Assembly (NCBI RefSeq): GCF_001659605.2
Contig: NC_035162.2
Coordinates: 11,861,248 to 11,925,247 of the forward strand
Source of the DNA: Manihot esculenta
Taxonomy: Eukaryota; Streptophyta; Magnoliopsida; Malpighiales; Euphorbiaceae
Reading direction: 5' to 3'
DNA length: 64,000 nt
How positions within the stretch are numbered: the first letter of the stretch is position 1; each line of letters begins with the position of its first letter. The notes below the pieces were generated by a model. The model was not told the origin of the DNA. It ran no database searches and saw nothing but the letters and a program-made list of their open reading frames with translations. This document shows, piece by piece, positions 23,483 to 35,136 of the stretch. Position numbers and translations under genes: made by a program.

Positions 23483-26400
23483 TGTAATACCCGGCTAGAT
23501 TAGGCATCGGAATTCCTACCGCCCGGGGGAATTCGAGGATGTCAGAGGTATCTCGAGGGTAAGAGAAAGGTTTTCTTAAATGTTTTAAGTGTTTGAAGGT
23601 TTTAAAGAGAGAAAGGATTGAGTTTTAAAGAGAAAAGGCCAAGGAGGCATTTTGCCATGTTCGGCCGCTGAAAATGCCCAAGATTCGGCCCCCGAATGTA
23701 ATACCCGGCTAGACCCCGGTATCGGAATTCCTACGTTCCGGCGGATTTGCCGTTGGAAGTCGGGATTCGAGGATGTCGGAGCTTGCCCTAAAGGTATAAG
23801 AAAGGTTTTTAAGATGTTTTTAAAGTGTTTTTATCATGTTTGCATGTTTTTGAGTTAAGAAAATTGAGTTTTGAAATGAAAAGACCACGGGGACAAAAGC
23901 CAGGTTCGGCCGCCGAAGGTGAAGTTCGGCCGCCGAAGGTGAAGTTCGGCCGCCGAAAGTTGCATGGTTTCGCATGCATGTTAGGCCGCCGAAGGAGAGT
24001 CGATTGGCCACTACAAAAGCCCCTTTGCCCGAGACTTGGGTGTAAAATACTCTGTTTTTGGGTCAAAGGTAGGTTCAAGCTCTCCTTGGCATGATTTCTC
24101 ATGTTTTCCTCAAATCTTGCATTTTTTAACATGTTTTGAGCTTTGTTTTAGAGATTTGAGCAAAAGGAAGCAAAGTGAGCACTTGGAGACTTTGATTGAG
24201 ATTTTCACCCATCTCCAAGCTTGGACCATAAATCCTCTAGTTCTTCAAGAGGTAAGCATGGATCCTCACCTTCCCTTATGTTTCAAGTATGTTTTAAGAG
24301 TTTTTAGAGAGTTTGTGGCATGGTTTGGGGTGTAACCATGAGTTTGAGCATATGTTGAGCATATGAGCTTTGATGAGTTTTGAGGTTGCGTATGGGGTTT
24401 GAGTTAGTTTATATGCCCCTACATGCATGAGATATGTTATATGTTAGTTAAGAAGTGTTGGTATGCATGTTATGGGTGTGGCTGAGAGCATGAGTTGTGC
24501 TCGGATTCTGCCTTTCTGGAGAATCCAGGTTCGGCCGCCGAAGCAAGGTTCGGCCGCCGAACCCCTTGTGGAGGCAGTTTCGGCTGCCAAACCTTGCCCC
24601 CGAAAGCTAGGCTTTTGGGTGAGAAAGGGACTTTCGGCCGCCGAAAGAGGGAGTTCGGCCGCCGAAAGTGCATGAGTTTCGTCTCTGGACGAGACTTTCG
24701 GCCGCCGAAGGTGCCGCCGAACATGCATGAGTTTCGTCTCTGGAGGGGGGTTTCGGCCGCCGAACCAGCCGCCGAAAGTGCCCTGTCCAGCCTTCTTTTG
24801 CCCATTTTTCCATGCATGCCTATGATGTTGTAGAGGGGTTTTGGGGAGATGTTCAGAGTGATGTTTAAGTAAGTTTGGTCCTCATTTGAGTCCACCTGTG
24901 TAGGTGCGGACCCGAGGAACCCAGAAGGCCCACAGAGTTAGAGTTACAGAGACTGCTCAGCAGTTGACAGAGGTGAGTGGAACAGAACTTTCTTTTAAAA
25001 GTTAATAATTGTTTTAGCATGATTCATGCATCATTAATGCCATGTTTATGTAGGATGCTTTGCATTAGAATTCACCAAGTTGATTGCATTATTACTTGTA
25101 TATGTGGATTGGACCGAGGCGATCTCAATAGCCCATAAGTCTGTCATTATTGTATGTCCTGTGTGAGCTCCTTTGGGGCCGGGCATTTAACTTGGATAAG
25201 TCCTGTGAGAGCCCTTATAGGGTCGGGCACCATGAGTAGTTAGTGAAAGACCTGTGTGAGCTCCTTTGGGGGCCGGGCACCGACAGAGGGAGTTTTGGGG
25301 TCATGTCCAATCCGAGATGTGAAATGTTTGTGCAGTAATGCATTTCATGCTAGCATATTTTAAATGTTTTTATGGATTCCGCTCACTGGGCTCTAGTAGC
25401 TCATCCCTCTCCCTAACCCCATGTTTCAGGGCCTCAGAGAAGAGAAAGAGAAAGCAAGGGTAAAAGCATATGTAATAGTATAGAGTAGTGGACATGATGT
25501 ATAGTACAGAGTTTTTGTAATGTATAGAAATGATATAATAGCAAGATATGTATTGAGTTATAGACTTGTGCTTGGCCCTAGTGTTTGTTTATCCCTTTGC
25601 ACATGATCATTTTATGTTTATATTTTATGATTGAGATAATGTTGTTATGATGAGAGCTAGGCTTGGTGCATGGTAGTATTTCTATCTCTGTAGTTACTGT
25701 ATGGTACCATAGCAGGTATCACTCTTCGAGTGCATACAGACAGAGCATGCATAGTCCATGCTTAGTTGATGAGAAAAATTTCAAGGTTTACAGAAAAGAA
25801 AAGTTAGAAAAGAAGAAGAAGAAAAAAAAAAAAGAATACGTAACAGTTTTAAGTTTAAGTTTGATCATGTATGGGATTTATCAGGTACACAGAGTTCACA
25901 GTAGGCTTACTACGGGTCCCGGCGGCCTTAAGCCGATCTAGATCCTAGTGCCGGTGGCGGTCCAATTTCCGGGCTGTTACACCGAAAGTCTGAGTTCGGC
26001 CCCCGAACGTTGCATAGTTTTGCCTACGATTCGGCTGCCGAAGCTGAGGCGGTTGATCATCTATAAAGGGCACCGAGTCCAGAAAAAAAGAGGAGGATTC
26101 TTCTCTCTTTCTGGCCTAGGTGAATTCTTGATCTCCTTGGATTGTTTTCATGGTTTTTCATCAAGTCTTTCAAAGTTAAACAAGTTTTAAGTAAGTTTTA
26201 TGTGTTTTTGAAAAGGTGTGAAAGCTTGGAGGAGTTTGGAGCTTGGATCTCCATATCTTCGAGTTTGGATCACACTAGCCTTTGTTCTTCAAGAGGTAAG
26301 TGGAGATCCTTGGTTTTTATACTGTTTTCGATGAGTTTTATGAAGGGAAGGGGAGTTAATGCTTGAGTTTGCATGAGTTGTGCATATTAGGGTTTATGGA

Positions 26401-28015
26401 CCCTTTATGCTTTATGTTTGCTTGCTGAGCTTATTTGTTGGAGTTAAAATTGTCTTAAGCTCCTATATGCTTGTTGTTTTGAGATATGGATGAGTTAGAG
26501 AGGTTGGATGCATGTTGGGAAGGATTGGAAGGTGTGGGAGGCATGTTTATGCACGAAGCTGAGTTCTGGATGAACTCAGGTTCGGCAGCTGAAGGAGGAT
26601 TCGGCCGCCGAACATACCCGACTTTCGTCTCTGGAGGAGACATTCGGCCGCCGAAGGTGCCCTGTCCAACCTTCCTTTGCTTGTTTTGCATTCATGTTTT
26701 GAGGTGTTCTAGAGGAATTTTGGGGAGTTGTTTATCAGTTGCATAGAGTATGTTTGGTGCCTCATTTGCATCCTCCATTATAGGATTGGACCCGAGGAAC
26801 CGAGGTGTTTAGCAGTCGTAGCTGCTTCAGAGTTAGAGGTAGCCCAGAGTTAGCCAAGCAGTGGCTACAGGTGAGTGGAACTAAAACTTCATATTTTACT
26901 TGAGAAATGACACGTTTCTAGCATAATTCATGCATCATAAAATGCCATGTTATGTATTAGGTTGTGTTGCATTAGAATCCACGAATATGATGCATTGCAT
27001 AAGATGATATTTGTATGGATGAATGTTGGATGATCCTTAGCCCTTGATATAAGCAGAGATACTATGAGATCAGATGAGATATGGCATGAGATAGCCTTAC
27101 CAGGTCGCTCCTGGATAGTCCAGGTCGCTCCTGGTACTATGAGTTAGACAGATAGCCTGTCAGAACAGAGATAAGAGAAGTCCAGGTGATGACCTAGTCT
27201 CCTTGGCACAGTGGGACATGTTCTGATATGAGACAGATAAGAGAAGTCCAGGTGATGACCTAGTCTCCTTGGCACAGCAGGATATATTATGACATGTAGT
27301 AGAGGGCTATTGGTGACAAGTTCATCCGTGAGATGCTATGTTTGTGATGTGATGCATTACATGAGAGCATGTAATGAATGAACTATTTTATTGTTCCTAC
27401 TCACTGGGCTATAGAGCTCATCCCACTCCCTTAACCCCAGTTTTGCAGGTTCTGAGATAGCTATGGGAAATCAGAGTCAGCAAGAGTAAAGAAAGATATG
27501 CATGAATGTATGTTTGTAATAGCGTAGTGGACATGATGTAAATAAAAGATTAGTTGTAATGTAATGTATAGACATGTACTGTCATACTGGATAGACTTGT
27601 GCTTTTCCTAATGTCTTTGCTTTAGTGTGATGTATGATTAATCCCTTGTACATGAATCCTGTTTTACGTTTCTTGATGAGAAATGTGTGTATCAGGCTTA
27701 ATGTATGGCTTTGATGAGATACCAGTGGATTGTGTTACAGATTCAAAGGGTTTCAATCCCTTAACCCACAGCAGATAGTAGTCACTGGTATAGGCCCTGA
27801 GGGCCATTTCAGATTGGCATATCTGAGTAGCAGTAGTTAAGCCTGGAGAGTTTTACAGGATTGTTGAGTATTTTTTATCATGTATGGGATTTATCAGGTA
27901 CACAGAGAGTATAGTCGGCTTGCTACGGGTCCCGGCGGCCTTAAGCCGATCTGGATCCTAGTGCCAGTGATGGTTCGGACCGTTACAGAGGGGTACCGAT
28001 TTTTGGGCTGTTACA
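23483..28015 (+). repeat. 5' LTR of the degenerate Tekay-like element (split by a solo LTR)
   Basis: Starts TGTAATACCCGGCTAG and ends GGGCTGTTACA, matching 35137-37431 apart from the 2,285-bp insertion at 23697. Compared with the 3' LTR it lacks one about 20-bp TTCGGCCGCCGAA-bearing unit in cluster 1, a 12-bp TGCCGAAGGTGC unit in cluster 2 and one AGGTCGCTCCTGG unit. TATAAA is at 26062 and donor-like GTAAGT at 26296. Confidence 0.88.
23697..25981 (+). mobile_element. Solo LTR, Tekay-like family (in another LTR)
   Basis: TGTAATACCCGG...GGGCTGTTACA with target duplication CCGAA on both sides (23692-23696 and 25982-25986). It sits within a CCGAA of the host's own palindromic cluster. It has three tandem TTCGGC-C-GCCGAA units at 23904-23960, a second cluster at about 24530-24780, and GTCCTGTGTGAGCTCC tandem units near 25155-25285. 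Confidence 0.9.
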
Positions 28016-28018
28016 GAT

Positions 28019-28030
28019 TGGTATCAGAGC
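28019..28030 (+). other. Primer binding site (initiator tRNA-Met)
   Basis: TGGTATCAGAGC starts four bases after the 5' LTR ends at 28015. This word is complementary to the 3' end of plant initiator tRNA-Met. Confidence 0.9.
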
Positions 28031-28300
28031 CTAGGGCCTCAAGAGTACGGTGTGTTGAGCATTTTTGTTCAAGGACTAGAGGTATCCCACATCGGAAAGA
28101 GGTGTTGTCTTGTATAGAAGGGTAAGCATAATAGGCAAAATCATGTCCACTAGGATAGGATGTGGAGTCCTGTCTTGCATGATGATGTGAAATGCCATGA
28201 CAAGATACATGTGCCTTATTGATATGTGATATATATGTTGTGGATTCATGTGTTCTAACATGGATCATTTGATGTTTTGTGTGATGTTGTGCTTTTCAGG

Positions 28301-31300
28301 ATGAGAGAAACTCGTCGATCTGCTAGATTGACTGGAGCTCCGCCGGAGAATGAGGACATGGATGCCCATCTCCCCGTTCTACAAAGGGCAACATCAGATA
28401 GATTAAGCAGAGAAGGTACATCAAGGGACCCTAGAAGGTCTGTTGATGAGTGTAGAAGGGGAGTCGTTCAGAGTGGTATGTCAGGGGATATGAGGGAAGT
28501 AGAGGAGGATGAGCAGAGCAGAGATGGTAGCTTGGGCATGAGTATGTTAGGAGCAGATATGGGTGAATCCCAAGGAGGCACTCAGGCCTTGAGATTTGTT
28601 CCACCTCAGTATCCGCCCTACCCGTGGGGGTCAGGGTATCCGATGGGTAGTACAGCGGGTCCATATCCCACCTTTATGCCTTATCCTTCCTTTTATCCGC
28701 CATATCCACCGCCATATCCACAGTATACCATGTGTCCACCCTTCTTTGGTTATCCAAGTTCAGTAAACCCTAACCCAGGGAATGTTGCACCTCCTCCACC
28801 ACCAGTAGAATCAGTAGCCCCAGTTGTCCAAACACCCAAGCCTAGTTCACCTGGAGGAAGTACGGTACAGATGACAGACAATTTGAGGTTGGATGTTCCC
28901 AAATTTGAGACAGGTGATGACCCTTTTGAGTATCTCAGAATGGTCAAGATGATAACTGATGAGTTGGGAGCCAGTGAGAGTAGAGCCATTCAGATGGCAG
29001 GTGTAACGACCCTAAAACGGACCGTCACCGGCGCTAGGATTCAGGTCGGCTTAAGGCCGCCAGAACCCGTAGCAAGCCTGCTATACTCTCTGTGTACCTG
29101 TAAATCTCATACATGATCATACATTTTCTGTGAAAATAAAAAAACTCTTTTCTCTGTACCAAGGCTTAACCTGTGCGTACTCTGTACCCTGTTCCCCTGA
29201 CTAGAGCTTGCTCTAGATGGGTTATCTCATATCTGTTAAGCCTGGTTTTTCACATACGTTGTAAAACATATATATATATACAGATCATGTACCCAAACCA
29301 AAGAATTACAACACAAAACACTACTAAGTCAAGCACAATTCTAACTGAATATACAACTGATACATCTCTTTATAAATACATGTCCACTCTAAACTATTAC
29401 AAGTCTCAGTTTCTCTTTCTGAACTCTTCTGGACTTTCCCTCTGTACACTGTATACTGAATCCTGCAAGACTGGGATTAAGGGAGTGGGATGAGCTCTAT
29501 AGCCCAGTGAGTAGAATAATAAAATCAGTCATAACATATGATCTCATGGAATGCGTCATAACACAGACAAGCCACATCAAGAGTAAACCTGTCACCACAT
29601 AGCCTCAGTAACTTCCGTGCCAGGGCGTAGAATCGAGCACCTGGTCTTCCTGTTATATATGTATATGTGTATAACACCTCTGTACTTACCATTGCCAGGG
29701 CGTAGTCAAAGGCTCCTGGTCTTTACTATACCTGCCAGGGCGTAGTCAAAGGCTCCTGGTCTTTACTCAGAGACTATTGGATCATTCAGCATTTACTCAC
29801 ACCAACAAGTAACAATGCAATGCAACATATTCGTGAATCCTAATGCAGTCAACCTATTTGCATAATCATGATGCATGAGACATGCTAAAACATTCCATTG
29901 TTTCATGAAAAGCACTAAGTTTAGTTCCACTCACCTCTGGCTCTGGACTGACTTTGCAGGTTCAATAAACTCTGGCGCAGTACTCACTGCTGCTCTCTCT
30001 GGTTCCTCTGGTCTGTATAAACACATAAAGACTTAAATGAGGGACCAAACTACCTTAAAATAACTCTATTGAACTACCCAAGAATCCCCTTAATCTTACT
30101 CTAAAGCTCATGCAAAACATACAAAAGAAAAGCTGGACAGAACACTTTCGGCGGCAGGTTCGGCGGCCGAATGTCCTCTCCAGAGACGAAACTCTCCAAC
30201 CTTCGGCGGCACCTTCGGCGGCCGAATCCCCCAAACAGAGCCGAACATGCAAAAACACTCGGGGGCAAGCTGTGGCAACCAAGCCACCATGCAGGAGGTT
30301 CGGCGGCCGAATGAACTTTCGGCTGCCGAACCTGAGTTCATCCAGAACTCAGCTTCAACGGCAAACCATCTCCTTCCCTTCACCATCTCCAAACATGCAT
30401 ACTTCAACTATTCAACACACATATACTCAAGTATATGTGCACAGGGGTCCAAAACTATCTAATAACCCCAAACAACAAAACAAACATAACATATAAACAT
30501 GTATACATGCATAAATCATCAAAACTACCATTAATAACCTAAGCATGCATCTCTTTCCTTAATCCCCATAAAACCTTCAGAAAACATATAACAAGGTCCA
30601 GATCTTCCCTTACCTCTATAAACAGGAAGATGAACGTTCTGAATCCAAGGAAAACAGATCAACTCTTCTTCAACCTTACTAACTCTCAAAAGCTTAACTT
30701 TTGCTTCAACACTCTCACAATCTCTTGAACACTAGCAAACTCCTGCATGATCTGCTCAAACTCAGCAAATAAATCATGGGAGACGTGGCCAAGCTTCTGG
30801 CAACAAGTTGGACATAACACCTGTCCAAAATGCTGACTAAGGATGCCCAAAAGCTGGCTGGCCGACTCAGTTTCGACTGCCCAATCGCATGCACAACCAT
30901 GCAACATTCGGGGGCCGAACTTAAACTTCGGAAGCCGAATCCTTGAGCACTTTCGGCGGCCGAACTTACCTTCGGCGGCCGAACTTGGCTCATCTGCCTT
31001 AGGTCAGTTCAACTCAACACTCACTTCCATTAACCTTAAAACATCAACACAAATCACACCACATAGTAAAACATAAATCCTACCTGTTTTATAGAATTTC
31101 GACACCCCGGATTCCACCAGACAACAGGAATTTCGGTGCCGGATTCTAGCCGGGTATTACAGCAGGGGTCACATTGAAATGTAAGAAGGCAAGGGAATGG
31201 TTCAACCAGTATGTGGACCCGAGAGTAGATTGCTTATCCTGGGAGCAGTTTGCTACAGAGTTTGCCGGATGGGCTTTTCCAGATAGCTCAAAGGAGCGTA

Positions 31301-31634
31301 AGGAGAGTGAATTTGAGCAGCGAGGGCAGACAGAAAACATGAGTGGAGAAAATTACCCAGAGAATAGTGATCGTTTCCCTTTGGGTGAGGCTGCTGCAAA
31401 GAATAAAAAGAAAGTTAGAGGCCTGAAAGGGTCAAAGAAAAGAGAATTTTGGACTAGGTTAAAGTCTAGTATGGGTTTTAGCGATGGCTCGAGTTCTGGT
31501 TGGAATAGTTCTAGATGTACGAGGTGCGGTAAGAGGCACAAGGGAGTCTGTCTAGTAGGGACAACAGCATGTTTCAGGTGCGGACAGGAGGGACACATAG
31601 CACGTGAGTGTTCCACCGCGACTTTGATGACACA
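28301..31634 (+). pseudogene. gag of the degenerate Tekay-like element, split by an antisense solo LTR
   Basis: The ATG at 28301 ([12 protein letters not shown]) follows an acceptor-like TGTGCTTTTCAG and parallels the gag start of the intact copy at 42631. A Pro/Tyr-rich linker precedes the capsid region. The reading is cut at 29001 in AIQMAG and resumes after the insertion at 31162 with [10 protein letters not shown] and [10 protein letters not shown]. It skips a capsid segment present in the intact copy. Two CX2C fingers follow: TRCGKRHKGVC and [15 protein letters not shown], the latter a CCHC zinc knuckle. It ends at a second insertion at 31635. Confidence 0.82.
29002..31161 (-). mobile_element. 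Solo LTR, Tekay-like family, inserted antisense in gag
   Basis: On the plus strand it begins TGTAACGACCC and ends CGGGTATTACA, the reverse complement of the family tips. Target duplication is GCAGG (28997-29001 and 31162-31166). Palindromes appear as TTCGGCGGCCGAA near 30158-30325 and 30953-30982. Tandem GCCAGGGCGTAG units lie at about 29620-29765. Confidence 0.9.
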
Positions 31635-32149
31635 TGTAATACCCGGCTCGAGTCCGGCATCGGAATTTCTGTAGTCCGGTGGAATCTCGGGTGTCGGAAC
31701 CCTCGAGAAGGGTAATACATATGTTTTCTACTGTATTTTGACGTGTTTAGCCAAGGGAGAAAATGGCAAGTTCGGCCGCCGAAGGTGACTTTCGGCCGTC
31801 GAACCTTGCATGGTTTCGGATTCACGTTTGGCCGCCAAAGGTGGTCTGGCCAGCCACCTATAAAAGGGCGCCAAGTTTGGAATGTTGTGAGGAGATTTCT
31901 CCATAGTTCCACGTTAGGATCACTTGATCTCTTGTTTGGAAGAGGTAAGTAAAGATCCAGAACCTCTTTTACTGATTTTTGACGGTTTTATGGGAGTTGT
32001 ATGGATAGTATGCATGAATAGGGTTTTGGTTGAGGTTTTGCATGATTCACAGGTACACAGTCAGTATAGCAGGCTTACTACGGGTCCCGGCGACCTTAAG
32101 TCGATCTGGATCCTAGTGCCGGTAGCAGTTCGGTTTCCAGGCTGTTACA
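31635..32149 (+). mobile_element. Miniature (515-bp) solo LTR, Tekay-like family
   Basis: TGTAATACCCGGCTCG...GGCTGTTACA with target duplication ACACA (31630-31634 and 32150-32154). It keeps two palindrome-like units, TATAAAA at 31859, donor-like AAGAG|GTAAGT at 31945 and the 3' terminal domain. About 1.7 kb of the LTR middle is missing. Confidence 0.88.
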
Positions 32150-35122
32150 ACACAGTCCCAGCAGACAGCCTCAGACAGAGTGGCTCAGCCAGGAGCTCTA
32201 GCCATGGCGCTGGGCAGAGGCAGAGGGAGCGAGATCACTCCTTCTTCCACAGGTTCCCCAGGTGAAGGTCCATCAGTACCAGCACGGATCTTTGCTTTGA
32301 CGCAGCCGGAGGCTCACACATCGGACATGGCGGTGACAGGTACTTTTCACTTCCAGATGTTTTGATGTGTCTGCTATTAGAGGCTCTGATGTTTCGCTTT
32401 CCTTAGTGCTTTGAGAGCCATAGAGAGTAGGGATTAGAATGTCCTCTTTGGGTCAATAGACCCAAGTGTGATCCATCAGCGGCAGAGTCAGTCTGCCAGT
32501 TGAGTTAAGTGCGAGTTATGAGTAGATGCCTTCCAGCTGACCTAGTGGTTCTAGAGTGATTGTTTGATGTCATTCTAGGGGTGGATGGGCTAGCTACTCA
32601 TAGTACTGCCTTAGATAGCAGAGACAGAGTAGTCAGGCTTAGAGATCAGGGTGGATCACAGGTAGTTTGTTGAGGGGACAGTGTAGAGATGCCTGGAGTT
32701 TGATATCAGCCCTATAGGCTCTTAAGCTGTTTAGGAGAGGTTATCAGAGGTTTCTTGCTTGTGTCAGAGAGCATAGCAGTTAGTAAGATCAGGAGGGGAA
32801 CCAGTTTTAGTGCCCGCAGCCAGAGAAAAGTTTTAGATATTGTCCCAACAAGCCGTCAGGTTTACCACCTGCTAAGAGAATAGAATGGGATATAAGAAGA
32901 CTAGGATGGCACCAGTAGAGTGAGAGAGATAGTAAAAGCCAAACGAGTAGTAGCTAGAGGTTAGTAAGCCAGGAAAGAGCTCGAGAGTGTTGCTATGAGA
33001 TGCTATGGCCTTGGATTTTATCCAGGTATAGGGAGAGTGATCTCTCATCTCCAAGTGTAGCCCTCAAGTATAATAAATAAGGCAGAGAACAGAGTACGAA
33101 ATAGAAGAGTAAGAAAAGAATAAAAGTAAGTAAGAGAAAAGTAAGTGAAATAGATCAGAATAAGAAGAAGAGAAGAATAAGTAAACTAGAGTAGACCAGA
33201 GGAAGAAAAGAGTAAGAATAAGTGTACGTTCAGGAGGAGACTTCAGTTTGGTCTGGGATTTGGTGGTGGTTGAGGCAGAGAAAAGGTTTAGCCTTTTCTT
33301 TAGATTCCCGAGGGAAGTTCTGTTAGCTTTAGCTCGGATCTTCACCCTGACTCAGTAGGAGGCTATCACATCGAACACAGTGACGTCAGGCACGTTCACT
33401 TGTGGATGTTCGGACGTGTATGCTGTTTGTTTTGAACCCGAGTGTTTCTATTTCCTTGTTGCTTAGTGAGCTGTTGATAGAGTGGGTTTAATAACTTCTA
33501 GGTTTAGAGTGTTTTCTCTGGGTCAGTGGACCTGAGTATGATCCATCTGAGGTCCTCAGAGTTAGTCAGTCAGTCAGTTCAGAGTTTGTGGTGAGTAGAT
33601 GCTATCCAGCTGACCTTATGGTTCTAGAGTTGGCTATCTGATGTCATTCTAGGGCGGAATAGCTAATTACTCATTGTACTACCTGTGTCTGCAGAGACAA
33701 GGTAGGAGAGTTCAGAGTGCTGGATGGATCAGAGGTAGTCCTTGGAGGGGACAGAGTAGGGGTGCCTAGAGGTTTGATGTCAGCCCAACAGGCTCATAGG
33801 TACATAGGAAAGGATGTCAAAGGATTCTAGCTCTTGTGAGCGAGTTTTGTAGTCAGATCGGGGAATTAGTCTCAATGCCCGTAGTTAGTGAGTTCCAGAT
33901 GTTTGTCCCAGACGAACTGTCAGGTTTACCATCTGTCAGGAAGTAAGAGATTGGAATAGAAGTGGTGTCTGGATGCGGAACCATTTCTTTCCTTCTACCC
34001 TACAAGATGGCACCTGTAGAGGGAGCATAGTCAGAGTAGTATAGAGAAGCTTGGTAGATAAAGGTTGTCTCCGACCTAGTACCTCACCCTGGAATGTTCC
34101 AGTGTCAGTATGAGAAACGAAGAATGAAACCTTGAGATTTTGTAACGACTGTGAGCAGTTGAACAAAATCACTACCAATGACAGGTGGTCCCATGTAGAA
34201 TGGATGATCTATAGGAACAGCTAGTAGAAGCTGGTTGTTTTCCATAATAGATCTGAGTGTCGGGAACTATGTGTCGAAAGTTAGAGAAAAGTCAGTTTAG
34301 CAGTTGAGTGGAGATGAGATCTTTATCGATCAAAGGAGTTTATAGTGAAGAGTCTGAAATAGAGGTAAGGGGTAAAACTGCTCAGCGACTCGGAGTATAT
34401 AAAACAATATCTACTGGATGAGGCAGATGAGATGTTAACTGCCCTCAGTCAGAAGTCGCGTACTAGCTTATCCTATAGAAACAGGTATTCTTTCAGATTG
34501 ATGATCGGTTGGATCAGCTAGCAGGAGCTAGTTGTTTTCCAAGCTAGATCTGAAATCTGAGTGCTAGCTGTTGAGAGCTAGAATAGTCCAGTATAGGTAG
34601 AAGGGATCAAAAGAGAAGAAGCCAGTATAGTAAAGAAGAAGAAAGGCGGGCAAGGATCAGAGTGCGTAGCGGAAGGTTACAGTGTTGTTTATGGTGTCTC
34701 CAGTGTGTAGTGAGCCGTTGAGGGGTGAAAGATAAAAGGTTAAATCCATGGAATCCTGTAAAGGATTAAAGAGATAGGATTAATCTACTTCTAAGAGGAG
34801 AACCATTTGGTTTCCTTATTTCTTTTGTTCTGGAGTGGTGTTGGATCCGATCCGATAAAGGTTCTGTATGAACCAGAGGTGGAGATCTCAGGAAATCTCA
34901 CCTGTATAGCATAGTTAGAACGGATCATACACACTCAGCTCGCAGAATAGAAGAATAGGAAGATTTGAGAAGAGAAGTCTCTTACAATCACCCCAGGAGT
35001 GTCGTATGGATAGGAGACCCGAGAGGTCTTACTCCAGCGATATCTGTGTATTTCTTTGGAGAGCAGATTTCCGCTTCGTTTGTTTATTTGTATGTTTGTT
35101 AACATTCGGGACGAATGTTCTT
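32150..35122 (+). pseudogene. Scrambled pol remains of the degenerate Tekay-like element
   Basis: Fragments match the intact element's sequence at 44100-47577. A gag-end/protease segment occurs twice (about 32275-32620 and 33329-33690). RT fragments near the [13 protein letters not shown] region also occur twice (about 34180-34250 and 34475-34560). A chromodomain-end fragment lies at about 34850-34930. RNase H and integrase are essentially gone. No usable reading frame remains. Confidence 0.7.
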
Positions 35123-35136
35123 AAAGGGGGGAAGAA
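35123..35136 (+). other. Polypurine tract
   Basis: AAAGGGGGGAAGAA directly precedes the 3' LTR, in the position used to prime plus-strand synthesis. Confidence 0.85.

Noticed and set aside
19923..24895. Open frames with repeated SAAE, FGGRT or RRPKVP words
   Set aside because: They are translations of the TTCGGCCGCCGAA arrays inside LTRs in several frames and on both strands, with no conserved protein.
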